This document shows, piece by piece, positions 33,621 to 42,502 of a DNA stretch of 64,000 nucleotides. A program made the translations under genes and the position numbers. Every line of letters starts with the position of its first letter. The first letter of the stretch is position 1. The stretch is from contig NZ_RAPF01000004.1 of the NCBI RefSeq assembly GCF_003610805.1, positions 62,001-126,000 of the forward strand, given 5' to 3'. This DNA is from Altericroceibacterium spongiae (GTDB taxonomy: Bacteria > Pseudomonadota > Alphaproteobacteria > Sphingomonadales > Sphingomonadaceae). Under the pieces are notes generated by a model. It made no database searches. It had not been told where the DNA came from and saw nothing but the letters and a program-made list of their open reading frames with translations.

Positions 33621-34979
33621 TCATCCATTATCGCCAAGGGGTAGGGCGGGGCCCTCCATCTTATGGCAGAAGCTGACATAACGCGCTTCGACATCGTCCA
33701 GCGCAGGCCCCTCGAGAAAGCAACGGGCCTGTTCCGCCAGACGGTCGCCTTCCTGCCTGATCTGGGCTTTGCGTGAATCGTCGTTCAGCGAGAGAGAGGC
33801 ATTATACAGCGTGTCGAAAGTGACCAGACAGGCGATCCGGTTACCCGCCACGGCATTGCGCATAGCGCCGAAGCCGCGAAACAGGAAATGGTCGTAATCA
33901 TCGTCGAGAAGATATAGGAAATCGTCTTCCGGGCGCACTGCGTCGCCGAAACGCATTCGTAAATCGCGTTTGCCAAGTTCGCTGATGGCGGCGCCCAGCC
34001 AGTGTATAGCGGTGACTGCTGTAAAGGGGTCGTTGATCCCGGGCGAAAGAGCACGACAACCGATTTCCACCAGCTCATCGATCAGGAACTGAATATCCTG
34101 CCCTGGAGTACGCATACCGCCGAGTGTGAATGCGCCGCGAATTTCTTCGTCGGGCGATTCTTCGATGATCGAGACATCGTACCAGTAGCATAACGGCACG
34201 CCGGGATGGACGAAGTCGCCAGGGCGTATCCCCAGCATCAGCTTGCCGTCTTTGCGCTCGGCTATGTTATGCAACTGGTTGAAGTCGATCAGTTGAACAT
34301 AACCGGTGCCCGTGGCGCAGATCGGATGACCTTCCGGCCGGGTAAGGGGGAGCTGGCCGACATTGTCATTGGGAAAGCGGTTGACAATGCCTTTAAGCAG
34401 CCGCTCGCCAATCCCTTCCAGTACCGTGTTGACGCGGATCGAAGCGGGAATGTGATTAAGGAAGTAGACCAGCACCATAATCGCAATGGCCAGCAGCGCA
34501 TAAGCGATGAGCAAAGATAGCTGCGGCACGAAACCAGGCAGGGTGTCGTGACCGGCCATGGCAATACCGGTAGTGGTGCTTTCATCCTCGGCGCGGACAG
34601 TGCGCAGCACCGTAATCGCATAGACGAATGTGCCGATAAAGGTCGCAAGGCTGAGCTGGTTGCCCCGGTCTTCCATGAAATTGGTGAGCAGCCGCGGGCC
34701 GTAATTGCCGCTGGCATAAGCCACCGCGGCAATGGTGATGGAAAAGACCGTGGCCGCCACACCGATCATCGAACTGGCAATAACGCTGAGCAGCGTGTTG
34801 GCGCCGTCCGGTCGCGCAATATGGACCGCTGTCAGATCTCCGATCCAGTCGGCGCGCCCCGTCCGGTCGATCCAGACTGTGAAAATGGCGAGAGCAAGGG
34901 CGGAAATAGCGAAGAGAGCGGGATAGAACCAGTAGCTTGCATTGAGCCGCCGCCAGATTTCCCGAATTTGCGTCAGCAT
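33621..34979 (-). CDS. DUF2254 family membrane protein
   Basis: A roughly 452-residue protein with four N-terminal membrane segments (YPALFAISALALAIFTVWID, MIGVAATVFSITIAAVAYA, FIGTFVYAITVL, LSLLIAYALLAIAIMVLVYFL) followed by a soluble C-terminal half. The SPGINDPFTAVTAIHWLGAAI segment is typical for the family. Function is not established. The second in-frame Met at 34979 is chosen because MLTQIREIWRRL is the usual start. A hairpin lies upstream at 35068-35109, between this gene and nadA. Confidence 0.82.
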   Translation of the reverse strand: MLTQIREIWRRLNASYWFYPALFAISALALAIFTVWIDRTGRADWIGDLTAVHIARPDGANTLLSVIASSMIGVAATVFSITIAAVAYASGNYGPRLLTNFMEDRGNQLSLATFIGTFVYAITVLRTVRAEDESTTTGIAMAGHDTLPGFVPQLSLLIAYALLAIAIMVLVYFLNHIPASIRVNTVLEGIGERLLKGIVNRFPNDNVGQLPLTRPEGHPICATGTGYVQLIDFNQLHNIAERKDGKLMLGIRPGDFVHPGVPLCYWYDVSIIEESPDEEIRGAFTLGGMRTPGQDIQFLIDELVEIGCRALSPGINDPFTAVTAIHWLGAAISELGKRDLRMRFGDAVRPEDDFLYLLDDDYDHFLFRGFGAMRNAVAGNRIACLVTFDTLYNASLSLNDDSRKAQIRQEGDRLAEQARCFLEGPALDDVEARYVSFCHKMEGPALPLGDNG

Positions 34980-35067
34980 TGCATGGCCTCCCGGCATTGG
35001 TCAGCGCATGGCAGCGCTCTCAAGCCGCATGCCCGGCATCCTTTAGCCTGAGGCGAGCGCTGCGGCC

Positions 35068-35109
35068 GGCGGCCACCCATCCGTTCGAACCGAATGGGTG
35101 GCCGCCTTT
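35068..35109. terminator. Long GC-rich hairpin between nadA and DUF2254
   Basis: A perfect 13-base stem (35068-35080 with 35094-35106) whose 13-base loop itself contains the palindrome GTTCGAAC. It is followed by TTTA on the plus strand, but both flanking genes are on the minus strand, where no T-run follows. It may still end nadA transcription (57 bases after its stop) or block antisense transcription. Confidence 0.5.
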
Positions 35110-35162
35110 ATAGAAGCTATTTTTGCACGATGAAAACCGCACAATACAGGAGCGAAAAGTGC

Positions 35163-36167
35163 TTACAGATCGCCGCTGATCTTGATGCGGCCGAGATCAC
35201 CCTTGCCGATCGTACCCGCCGCCATATCGAGCATATTATCGAGACTGCGCTTGGCTTTCAGGCGCAAACCCTCTGCAATCTCGATCCGTGGCTCCAGGTC
35301 GCGCAGGCACGTATAGAGTTTTTCCATCGTATTGAGCGCCATATAGGGGCAGATGTTGCAATTGCAGTTACCGTCGGCACCCGGCGCACCGATGAAATTC
35401 TTTTCCGGCAAGGCTTTCTGCATCTGGTGAATAATATGCGGTTCGGTGGCCACGATCAGCGTATCGCCGTCGAAAGTGTTGGCGAATTGCAGGATGGCGC
35501 TGGTCGATCCGACATGATCCGCATGATCGATAATATGCGGCGGGCATTCGGGATGGGCCGCGACCGGCGCGTCGGGATATTCCTCCTTCAGCTTCATCAG
35601 CTCCTTTTCGCTGAAGGCTTCGTGCACGATGCATACACCCGGCCAGAGCAGCATGTCGCGATTGAACTTGCGGTTGAGATAGCCGCCCAGATGACGGTCA
35701 GGCCCGAAAATGATCGGCTGATCTTCGGGAATTTGCTGCAGGATGGTTTCGGCGCTGGAACTGGTGACGATCACATCGCTGAGCGCCTTCACCTCGGTCG
35801 AGCAGTTAATATAGGTCAGTGCGATATGGTCGGGATGCTGCTCGCGAAAAGCCCTGAATTTGTCGGGCGGGCAACTGTCTTCCAGGCTGCATCCGGCATC
35901 CATGTCGGGCAGGACTACGATCTTTTCGGGAGAAAGAATCTTGGCCGTATCGGCCATGAATTTCACCCCGCAAAAGGCGATCACATCGGCATCGGTTTCG
36001 GCGGCCTTGCGCGACAGTTCCAGACTGTCGCCTACGAAATCGGCCAGATCCTGAAGCTCGGGTTTCTGGTAATAATGGGCGAGGATGACGGCATTACGTT
36101 CCTTGCGCAGTCGCTCGATTTCAGCGCGCAGATCGGTGCCGGTCGGAAGTGTGGTCTCGACGCTCAT
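35163..36167 (-). CDS. nadA: Quinolinate synthase
   Basis: A 334-residue [4Fe-4S] enzyme that condenses iminoaspartate with dihydroxyacetone phosphate to quinolinate, the precursor of NAD. Visible are NAVILAHYYQKPELQDLADFVGDSL, DMDAGCSLEDSC, YINCSTEVKALSD and the cluster-binding region NCNCNICPYMALN. Length is that of the alphaproteobacterial type. Its ATG overlaps the stop of the DUF4230 gene (36164-36167), so translation is coupled. nadB and nadC are not adjacent, unusual for alphaproteobacteria in which the three often cluster. Confidence 0.96.
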   Translation of the reverse strand: MSVETTLPTGTDLRAEIERLRKERNAVILAHYYQKPELQDLADFVGDSLELSRKAAETDADVIAFCGVKFMADTAKILSPEKIVVLPDMDAGCSLEDSCPPDKFRAFREQHPDHIALTYINCSTEVKALSDVIVTSSSAETILQQIPEDQPIIFGPDRHLGGYLNRKFNRDMLLWPGVCIVHEAFSEKELMKLKEEYPDAPVAAHPECPPHIIDHADHVGSTSAILQFANTFDGDTLIVATEPHIIHQMQKALPEKNFIGAPGADGNCNCNICPYMALNTMEKLYTCLRDLEPRIEIAEGLRLKAKRSLDNMLDMAAGTIGKGDLGRIKISGDL

Positions 36168-36835
36168 TGTGTATTTTCTTCTTCCCCGTCGAAGCGGATT
36201 TTGATGATGACATCGCCATAGCCTGCAACCTGCAGGGGAATGGCGAGATTCTGTTCCACCGCCTCCTTAGCAGCAGTTCGCGCAAGGTCCATCAAGACTG
36301 GATTGGTGGCCTGTTCCACTGCCTGTTGTTCGGCGAGGCGGGTATTGTCCCGAGTCAGCTTGTCCTGCGCATTCCGGCTGATCCAGATGCCTTCGCGCAG
36401 ATATTGAGCCCGGGCTTCGTCCAGATTGGGTTTGCCGACCTGTACCGGTGGAAGCTGGACATGCAGTGTGCGGTTGGCATCGTCCCATGCAAGGCGGCTG
36501 GCATCGACCTGCGAAAGGTCGAGCGTATAATTCACTCGTGCCGGGATAACTGCGACCTGCCGGCTTTGAATGGCGCCGAACAGGCGGCTGTCGGTGGAAG
36601 CGACAACAGGCGATAACTGAGCCGAAAAGACAGTCAGCGAATTCTGTTTTTCGAAAGCGGTAACGCTGGTCGAAAGCGGATCACCCAGATCGTCGGGCCC
36701 ATAGGCACGCCATGCGAAGAAAGCGGCCAGCGCCAGCATTGCAATGAACAACAGCCATGGCACAGCCTGAATCCGGGCCAGCGATTTTTGCTTGCCCGGA
36801 TCGGGACGAGGAGAAGGTGTTTCCGATGAGTTCAT
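36164..36835 (-). CDS. DUF4230 domain protein, single-pass membrane protein
   Basis: A roughly 223-residue protein with a short cytoplasmic tail, one membrane anchor (VPWLLFIAMLALAAFFAW) and an exported DUF4230 domain (SVTAFEKQNSLTVFSAQL to AIPLQVAGYGDVIIKIRF). The ATG at 36835 overlaps the stop of the upstream MBL gene as ATGA, and its own stop overlaps nadA in the same way, so three genes form one coupled unit. An earlier Met at 36847 is less likely. Function is unknown; the family is common in Gram-negative bacteria. Confidence 0.8.
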   Translation of the reverse strand: MNSSETPSPRPDPGKQKSLARIQAVPWLLFIAMLALAAFFAWRAYGPDDLGDPLSTSVTAFEKQNSLTVFSAQLSPVVASTDSRLFGAIQSRQVAVIPARVNYTLDLSQVDASRLAWDDANRTLHVQLPPVQVGKPNLDEARAQYLREGIWISRNAQDKLTRDNTRLAEQQAVEQATNPVLMDLARTAAKEAVEQNLAIPLQVAGYGDVIIKIRFDGEEENTQ

Positions 36836-37701
36836 ATTGCCGACCATATGTCACCTGAACGAGCCACAAGGCCACGCTGTTCCAGATCGAGGAGATGCGC
36901 CTTGACCGACTGGGACGCTGCGGGGATCAACCCCTCGTTCAATCCCTTATACATCAGTGTCACCATTTGCGCCAATTCATGCGAATCCTGTTCCAGCAGA
37001 CGCATGATCTGTCTTTCGCGCTGGCGGCGATGGCCGATCATACCGCGTACCAGTTGTTTCGGTTTGGTGATGGCAGGGCCGTGTGCGGGATAATAGATGC
37101 GGTCGTCGCGCTGATAGAGCCTGTCGAGACTGGCAAGATAATCCGCCATATCGCCATCGGGCGGGGCAACGACACTGGTGGACCAGCCCATCACATGATC
37201 GCCGGTAAATAATGCCCCGCTTTCATTCAGCGCGAAACACAGATGATTCGATGTATGTCCCGGCGTGGCAATGGCTGTCAGCGTCCAGCCGGGCCCGGCG
37301 AGGCATTCGCCATCCTCCAGCACATGATCGGGCGTATAGTCGAGATCGAAGGGCGCATCGGCGCGCGGCTCGTCGCTTTTGATAATCACCGCCCCACAGC
37401 CGATGACCGGCGCGCCGGTTAATTGCGCAAGCGGTGCGGCGGCCGGGGAATGATCGCGATGAGTATGCGTGCAGGCAATGGCAGTGACTTTAGCAGAACC
37501 GATCGCCTGTTCGAGTGCAGCCAGATGCTGAGGGTCGTTCGGCCCCGGATCGAGCACTGTCAGGCCCTGTTCGGTGCCGATCAGGTAGCTTTGTGTTCCT
37601 GTGAACGTATAGGGTGAAGCATTGGGTGCCAGCACCCGGCGCACCAGTGGTTCGAGCTCTTCGCAAAGGCCTGTAGGCCAGGGTTTTGGAGGCAATGCCA
37701 T
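36832..37701 (-). CDS. MBL-fold metallo-hydrolase (LACTB2-like)
   Basis: A 289-residue metallo-beta-lactamase-fold enzyme. The zinc-binding HxHxDH motif is HTHRDHS, with a further histidine in TPGHTSNHLCF and the bridging Asp in FTGDHVMGWSTSV. A C-terminal winged-helix-like domain (LYKGL to RGLVARSGD) is typical of the LACTB2 branch, whose members include endoribonucleases. It is the first gene of the MBL-DUF4230-nadA unit. Substrate unknown; beta-lactam hydrolysis is not implied. Confidence 0.85.
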   Translation of the reverse strand: MALPPKPWPTGLCEELEPLVRRVLAPNASPYTFTGTQSYLIGTEQGLTVLDPGPNDPQHLAALEQAIGSAKVTAIACTHTHRDHSPAAAPLAQLTGAPVIGCGAVIIKSDEPRADAPFDLDYTPDHVLEDGECLAGPGWTLTAIATPGHTSNHLCFALNESGALFTGDHVMGWSTSVVAPPDGDMADYLASLDRLYQRDDRIYYPAHGPAITKPKQLVRGMIGHRRQRERQIMRLLEQDSHELAQMVTLMYKGLNEGLIPAASQSVKAHLLDLEQRGLVARSGDIWSAI

Positions 37702-37765
37702 AGGCTGGCCATATGGGGATAGCCAGCCGTAAAGTCGAGCGTGAAGCCCTGTTTCCGGCGCTTTT

Positions 37766-38269
37766 TCAGCTTATCGCTTGCAATGCACCAACAGAAACTG
37801 GTGGTTCGTGCTGTACCCTTTCTGGCACTGGCGCTGGCCGTTTCGCCTGCCGATCAAGCCGCAAAATGCGGGCATGAAAGGCATGAATACGCTCCACGAG
37901 ATCGCGCAGCGAATCCGGCAAAAGCGCGCGTTCCTCAAGGTCATCGGCCGAAAGAACCGGCTGCGGCAAGCGGCAATGGCGGCGCAATTCCGCTTTGTTC
38001 AAGGTACCTTCCAGAAAGGCACGCTGATTGAGCGTCCAGGCCAGAATATGCATCAGAACGGCGGTGCTGTGTGTGGCCTGGCGGGCGACGATAAATCTCG
38101 CCAGAGCGGGAATGTCCTCAGTGCTGTTGCCGGCAATGGAAGGGGGAGCTGGCGGGGGCGATATATCGTCCCCGCCAAATGCAGAACGTACCTCTTCGGC
38201 CAGTGCCAGCGCTTGCTGATACAGCGATTCGATGATCGCTGGATGGATATTGGATAGTTGCTTTGTCAT
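37766..38269 (-). CDS. DUF1465 family protein
   Basis: A 167-residue cytosolic protein of an alphaproteobacterial family without known function. The ESLYQQALALAEEVRSAF start and the segment HSTAVLMHILAWTLNQRAFLEGTLNKAELR are diagnostic. Its tail is proline-rich and variable. It stands alone, with 64 bases to the MBL gene and 147 to the YdcH gene. Confidence 0.82.
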   Translation of the reverse strand: MTKQLSNIHPAIIESLYQQALALAEEVRSAFGGDDISPPPAPPSIAGNSTEDIPALARFIVARQATHSTAVLMHILAWTLNQRAFLEGTLNKAELRRHCRLPQPVLSADDLEERALLPDSLRDLVERIHAFHARILRLDRQAKRPAPVPERVQHEPPVSVGALQAIS

Positions 38270-38416
38270 TTGTGCGGCCCGCTATATTTTTAGGGTAGGG
38301 GAAACCAGAGTGTTTCCACGTAGAAATATAGCACTTGTGGCGCTTGTCCCAATCCGGGGCGAATGCCTATTTTGTCCAGACATCTTCCTATTATTGCAGA
38401 GGCTTAAGGTGATGAA

Positions 38417-38614
38417 TTACGCGATGATGTCGGGTGTCAGATAGTCCTCAATTATCGAAATCTGGTCTTTCAGGCGCAGCTTGCGTTTCTTGAGACGGGC
38501 AATCTGTAACTGATCTTTGCTGTCGGCGGTGCTGAGCGCGTCGATTGCAGCATCAAGATCACGATGTTCTATCATGAGCGCGGCCAGCCGCTTGCGCATC
38601 TCATCTTCGGTCAC
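38417..38614 (-). CDS. YdcH (DUF465) family small helical protein
   Basis: A 65-residue protein predicted as a helical hairpin: LAALMIEHRDLDAAIDAL followed by DQLQIARLKKRKLRLKDQISIIED, the KKxKLxLKDxI signature of DUF465. Function is unknown across the family. It is divergent, with 190 bases between, from a second shorter YdcH protein at 38805. Confidence 0.85.
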   Translation of the reverse strand: MTEDEMRKRLAALMIEHRDLDAAIDALSTADSKDQLQIARLKKRKLRLKDQISIIEDYLTPDIIA

Positions 38615-38804
38615 CGCTTTGTTCGATCCTCAATCCGTTTGCAGACATGGAGACATAATATCGCCCATCATGCCCGATTCAGCGCGATGGGATTTGCTGG
38701 TTTAGGAGTATTATGATTTGATGACAATTACGCGGCTCGAAGAGAGGTAAAGTGAGTCGCGTTCGGGCTTAAACGAGGGAGCAACCCAACCCAAGGAGAA
38801 GCGT

Positions 38805-38960
38805 ATGATTACGACTCATATTGATGCTTTGAATGCCAAGCACCGGGGCCTGGAACAAAGATTGCGCGATGAAAGGAACCGACCATCGCCCAATGAGACC
38901 GTAATTCAGACGCTCAAGAAACAGAAGCTGCGCATCAAGGAAGAGATTGCGCTGCACTGA
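38805..38960 (+). CDS. Second YdcH (DUF465) family small protein, 51 residues
   Basis: A short frame reading MITTHIDALNAKHRGLEQRL and ending QTLKKQKLRIKEEIALH. The family layout is clear: a first helix with ALNAKH..LE, a turn near RPSPNET, and the LKKQKLRIKEEI second helix. AAGGAGAA lies 5 bases before the ATG and a strong terminator follows the stop, which together make it a convincing gene despite its size. Confidence 0.85.
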   Translation: MITTHIDALNAKHRGLEQRLRDERNRPSPNETVIQTLKKQKLRIKEEIALH

Positions 38961-38980
38961 GTGAGCAGCCTGAATGTTCG

Positions 38981-39018
38981 GAGCGTCCGAAAGGCATTGG
39001 CCTGTCGGGCGCTCTTTT
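38981..39018 (+). terminator. Intrinsic terminator of the small YdcH gene
   Basis: A 15-base imperfect stem (38981-38995 with 39000-39014, one G-T pair and one mismatch), four-base loop ATTG, then TTTT. It begins 20 bases after the stop codon of the 51-residue YdcH gene. Confidence 0.85.
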
Positions 39019-39143
39019 ATTCTGGGGCTGCGTTTTTTGATCGTGATACAGGGATATTCCTTCTTGAAATCGATGTAAGTCGCAAGAATTTCTCAAATCG
39101 GCAGCGGGTAATTATTCCCAAAGCTTTCGTCATGTTATAGGCG

Positions 39144-41420
39144 ATGATTATGTTAGCCGCCGCTGCCGCCCGCTCTATTCTCACACAGCTTCATGAATTG
39201 ATGGCTTCGCGCATGCATGCGCAGGGCAAACTCAATCAGGTCGTCGATATTATCGGTGAAGCGCTTCATAGTGAAGTTTGTTCGATCTACCTTCTCCGTG
39301 AAGGGATGCTCGAGCTTTATGCGACGCGGGGCCTGAATCAGAGCGCCGTCCATGTGACGCGGATGGGCGTAGGCGAAGGGCTTACCGGAACGATCGCGCG
39401 CAATGTCGAAACGCTAAATCTTGCTCATGCGGCAGCGCATCCCGAATTCCAGTATCGCGAAGAAACAGGCGAAGAAAAATTCCATTCCTTCGCCGGTGTG
39501 CCGATCGTCCGCCGGGAGCGGGCTATCGGCGTGCTGACTGTGCAACATCTCGATCCGCGCCGCTATGAGGATGTCGAGATCGAAGCCTTGCAGACCGTTG
39601 CTATGGTTCTGGCGGAAATGATCCAGAATGCCGGTCTGGTGGACGATGAGGATATGGATGGGCAATCGGTGGCCCATTCCGGGCAAGAACTGCTGACAGG
39701 CCTGACGCTGGTGAAAGGGCTCGCCCGCGGACAGGCGGTGTTTCACCAGCCGCGCATTACGATCGAACAGACCGTGGCGGAAGATATCGAAGCTGAAAGA
39801 CAGCGCGTTTATCTGGCGTTCGACAAAATGCGCGAGCAGATCGAGCATATGTCCAACCAGGCGGAATTCGGCGTCGATGGTGAACATGAACAGGTTATCG
39901 AAACCTACAAGATGTTCGCTTATGATGAAGGCTGGTCTCGCCGCATCAATGAAGCGATCGATTCCGGGCTCACAGCTGAAGCCGCGATTGAGCGTGTGCA
40001 GCAGCGCACCCGTATGCGGATGCGCGAAATCGACGATCCGCTGCTGGCTGACCGGATGCACGATCTGGAAGATCTCGCGAACCGGTTGCTGCGTATCGTG
40101 TCGGGGCAGCTCGGCACGGCGGCCAGTCTCGGTCTGCATGGCGATGCCATACTGATTGCCAAAAATCTCGGCCCGGCCGAACTGCTTGAATATGACCGGC
40201 GGCGGCTGAAAGGCGTGATTCTGGAAGAAGGTTCGCCTACGGCCCATGTGGTGATCGTGGCGCGGGCGATGGGAGTGCCGGTGCTCGGGCGGGTCCGCAA
40301 TGCGCGGGCTTTGATCCGTGAAGGGGATGATGTGCTGCTCGATGCAACGCGGGCGACGCTGGTTGTCCGGCCGCTTTCCGATGCCATCGAAGCTTTCGAT
40401 ATGCGTTTCGCCCGTTCGCAGGAACGGCAGGCCGAATATGCCAAGATGCGCGATGTTGAGCCGATCACGCGCGATGGGCAGCGTATTCAGGTTATGATGA
40501 ATGCCGGGCTGCGTGACGATACGCCGATGCTCAGCCTGACAGGAGCAGATGGAATCGGCCTTTTCCGGACCGAATTTCAGTTTCTAGTCTCGGCGGCTTT
40601 GCCCGCGCGTGACAGGCAGATGCGCCTTTATCGCGATGTGCTTGAAGCGGCTGGCGATAAGCCGGTCATTTTTCGCACGGTCGACATTGGCGGGGATAAA
40701 TCTCTGCCCTATCTGCGCAACGAAACCTCACGCGAGGACGAAAATCCGGCTATGGGCTGGCGTGCGCTGCGTCTGGCTCTGGAGCGTGAAGCGCTGCTCA
40801 AGGTGCAGGCCCGTGCTCTGATCGAGGCTGCCGGTGGCCGCACACTCAACGTTATGTTCCCGATGGTGTCCGAACCGTGGGAATTCGATGCTGTCCGGCA
40901 GGTTTTCGAAACACAGCTCACTTTTCTAAAAGGGCAGAAGCGCAAATTGCCCGAAGCGATCCGGTATGGCGTGATGATGGAGGTGCCCGCTCTGGCAGAA
41001 ATGCTGGACCATCTGCTGCCGAAATTATCTTTTATGTCCATCGGGACCAACGATCTCACACAATTCCTGTTTGCGGCAGACCGGTCCAATCCAAAGCTTG
41101 CTGAACGCTATGACTGGCTCAGCCCTGCCATCTTTCGTTTTCTCCAGAGGATTGTAGAAACTTCACGGGATTATCCGATCGATCTGGGCGTTTGCGGAGA
41201 GATGGGTGGACGTCGTCTTGAAGCACTGGCACTTATCGGTCTCGGTATCCGGCGCCTGTCGATCACCCCGGCGGCGGTTGGTCCGATCAAGGAACTGGTT
41301 TGCAAGATCGACACGCAGGAAATCGGAGAAGCCATGCGCGGCTGGCTGGCTTATCCTCCGGCCAATATGCGCGAAACCTTGCAACGATGGGCCGAAGAAC
41401 GAAACATTGATGTGGATTAG
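39144..41420 (+). CDS. ptsP: Phosphoenolpyruvate-protein phosphotransferase, nitrogen PTS enzyme I
   Basis: A 758-residue EI-Ntr protein. An N-terminal GAF domain (about 20-165, which binds glutamine in relatives) is followed by the PtsI helical domain, the phosphohistidine domain with His368 in EEGSPTAHVVIVARAMGVPVLG, and the PEP-binding TIM barrel with TGADGIGLFRTEFQF, IFRTVDIGGDKSLPYL, SIGTNDLTQFLFAADR and the active cysteine in LGVCGEMGG. It starts the phosphorelay to NPr and EIIA-Ntr, which tunes nitrogen, potassium and carbon storage responses. In many alphaproteobacteria it follows lysC; here it stands after a YdcH gene. Confidence 0.95.
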   Translation: MIMLAAAAARSILTQLHELMASRMHAQGKLNQVVDIIGEALHSEVCSIYLLREGMLELYATRGLNQSAVHVTRMGVGEGLTGTIARNVETLNLAHAAAHPEFQYREETGEEKFHSFAGVPIVRRERAIGVLTVQHLDPRRYEDVEIEALQTVAMVLAEMIQNAGLVDDEDMDGQSVAHSGQELLTGLTLVKGLARGQAVFHQPRITIEQTVAEDIEAERQRVYLAFDKMREQIEHMSNQAEFGVDGEHEQVIETYKMFAYDEGWSRRINEAIDSGLTAEAAIERVQQRTRMRMREIDDPLLADRMHDLEDLANRLLRIVSGQLGTAASLGLHGDAILIAKNLGPAELLEYDRRRLKGVILEEGSPTAHVVIVARAMGVPVLGRVRNARALIREGDDVLLDATRATLVVRPLSDAIEAFDMRFARSQERQAEYAKMRDVEPITRDGQRIQVMMNAGLRDDTPMLSLTGADGIGLFRTEFQFLVSAALPARDRQMRLYRDVLEAAGDKPVIFRTVDIGGDKSLPYLRNETSREDENPAMGWRALRLALEREALLKVQARALIEAAGGRTLNVMFPMVSEPWEFDAVRQVFETQLTFLKGQKRKLPEAIRYGVMMEVPALAEMLDHLLPKLSFMSIGTNDLTQFLFAADRSNPKLAERYDWLSPAIFRFLQRIVETSRDYPIDLGVCGEMGGRRLEALALIGLGIRRLSITPAAVGPIKELVCKIDTQEIGEAMRGWLAYPPANMRETLQRWAEERNIDVD

Positions 41421-41549
41421 GACTTATCTGACTGAATGACCGGTCAAACAAGTCTATAGTAAAGCTGGAACGGCTTGACAGGCCGAACCGTCTCTTCATT
41501 TTGCAGGTCGCTGACTTGTTCCGGGTCAGACACCGCGAGCGGATATGGA

Positions 41550-42383
41550 ATGGTAGACGAAAACCCTGAGGCAGAACCTGAATTGCAACTGGCCAATGTT
41601 GGTGAGCGCTTGCGCACCGAACGAGAGAAGCAGGGGCTGACGTTGCAGGATGTCGCCAAGGAAAGCCGGATTCCTCTGCGACACTTGCAAACTATGGAAG
41701 CGGATAAATTCGCAGATCTGCCCGGTCGAACTTACGCTTTCGGTTTTACGCGAAGCTATGCCAAGCTACTCGGGCTCGACCAGGATGAGTTTGTGGAGCA
41801 GGTCCATTCAGAACTCGATGCGCAGGAGCCCGATAAGCCGACAAGACCGGCTAATTTTGAACCAGGCGATCCCGCGCGTGTGCCATCGGCGAGGCTGGGC
41901 TGGCTCGCCGTTGTCGTCGTTATAGCGTTGTTGATTGCGGGCTTTGTTTTTCTCAAGCCGATCTATGCTCCCTCGGGTGAATTGCCCTCTCTGACCGAGC
42001 AGGAACAGGCGCAACAGGCGGCGGAGCAACGCGCAACGGCATCTGCGGAAAGGCCTGCGACACAGACGCGAGACGGTTCTGCGGCGCAAGGCCCGGTTGT
42101 CTTCACTGCCATGGAGGATCAGGTCTGGGTCAAGTTTTACGATGGTGACGGTCAGCAACTCATGCAGAAGATCATGAGCAAGGGTGAGAGCTACACCGTG
42201 CCTGCCGACGCCGAAGACCCGCAAATATGGACCGGGCGGCCCGATGCGCTGTCTATCACGATCGGCGGTAAGAACGTGCCGCGTCTGGCGGATGACGATA
42301 TGGTTATCCGTGATATGAAAATCAGCGCCGCGGCCTTGCTGGCGCGTGACAATGCGGATAACAGCGCCTCACCGTCACAATAA
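41550..42383 (+). CDS. RodZ-like protein: HTH, single membrane anchor, DUF4115
   Basis: A 277-residue protein with an N-terminal Xre-like helix-turn-helix (VGERLRTEREKQGLTLQDVAKESRIPLRHLQTMEADKF), one membrane span (LGWLAVVVVIALLIAGFVFL) and a C-terminal periplasmic DUF4115 domain (QVWVKFYDGDGQQLMQKIMSKGESYTVP). This is the layout of RodZ, which links MreB to the cell-wall machinery. The ATG at 41550 is preferred to the upstream frame opening at 41475 because the HTH then sits at the normal distance. Followed by a CpoB-like gene on the same strand. Confidence 0.82.
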   Translation: MVDENPEAEPELQLANVGERLRTEREKQGLTLQDVAKESRIPLRHLQTMEADKFADLPGRTYAFGFTRSYAKLLGLDQDEFVEQVHSELDAQEPDKPTRPANFEPGDPARVPSARLGWLAVVVVIALLIAGFVFLKPIYAPSGELPSLTEQEQAQQAAEQRATASAERPATQTRDGSAAQGPVVFTAMEDQVWVKFYDGDGQQLMQKIMSKGESYTVPADAEDPQIWTGRPDALSITIGGKNVPRLADDDMVIRDMKISAAALLARDNADNSASPSQ

Positions 42384-42502
42384 GGTTAACAGCGGGTCGA
42401 CAAGTGTATCGCTGATTGACACTATTGCACCGCGTCATGTTCAGCCGTTGTTTCAGGCCGGATATGTATCGGGATTCCACATTGATCCGATTACAGGAGG
42501 GT

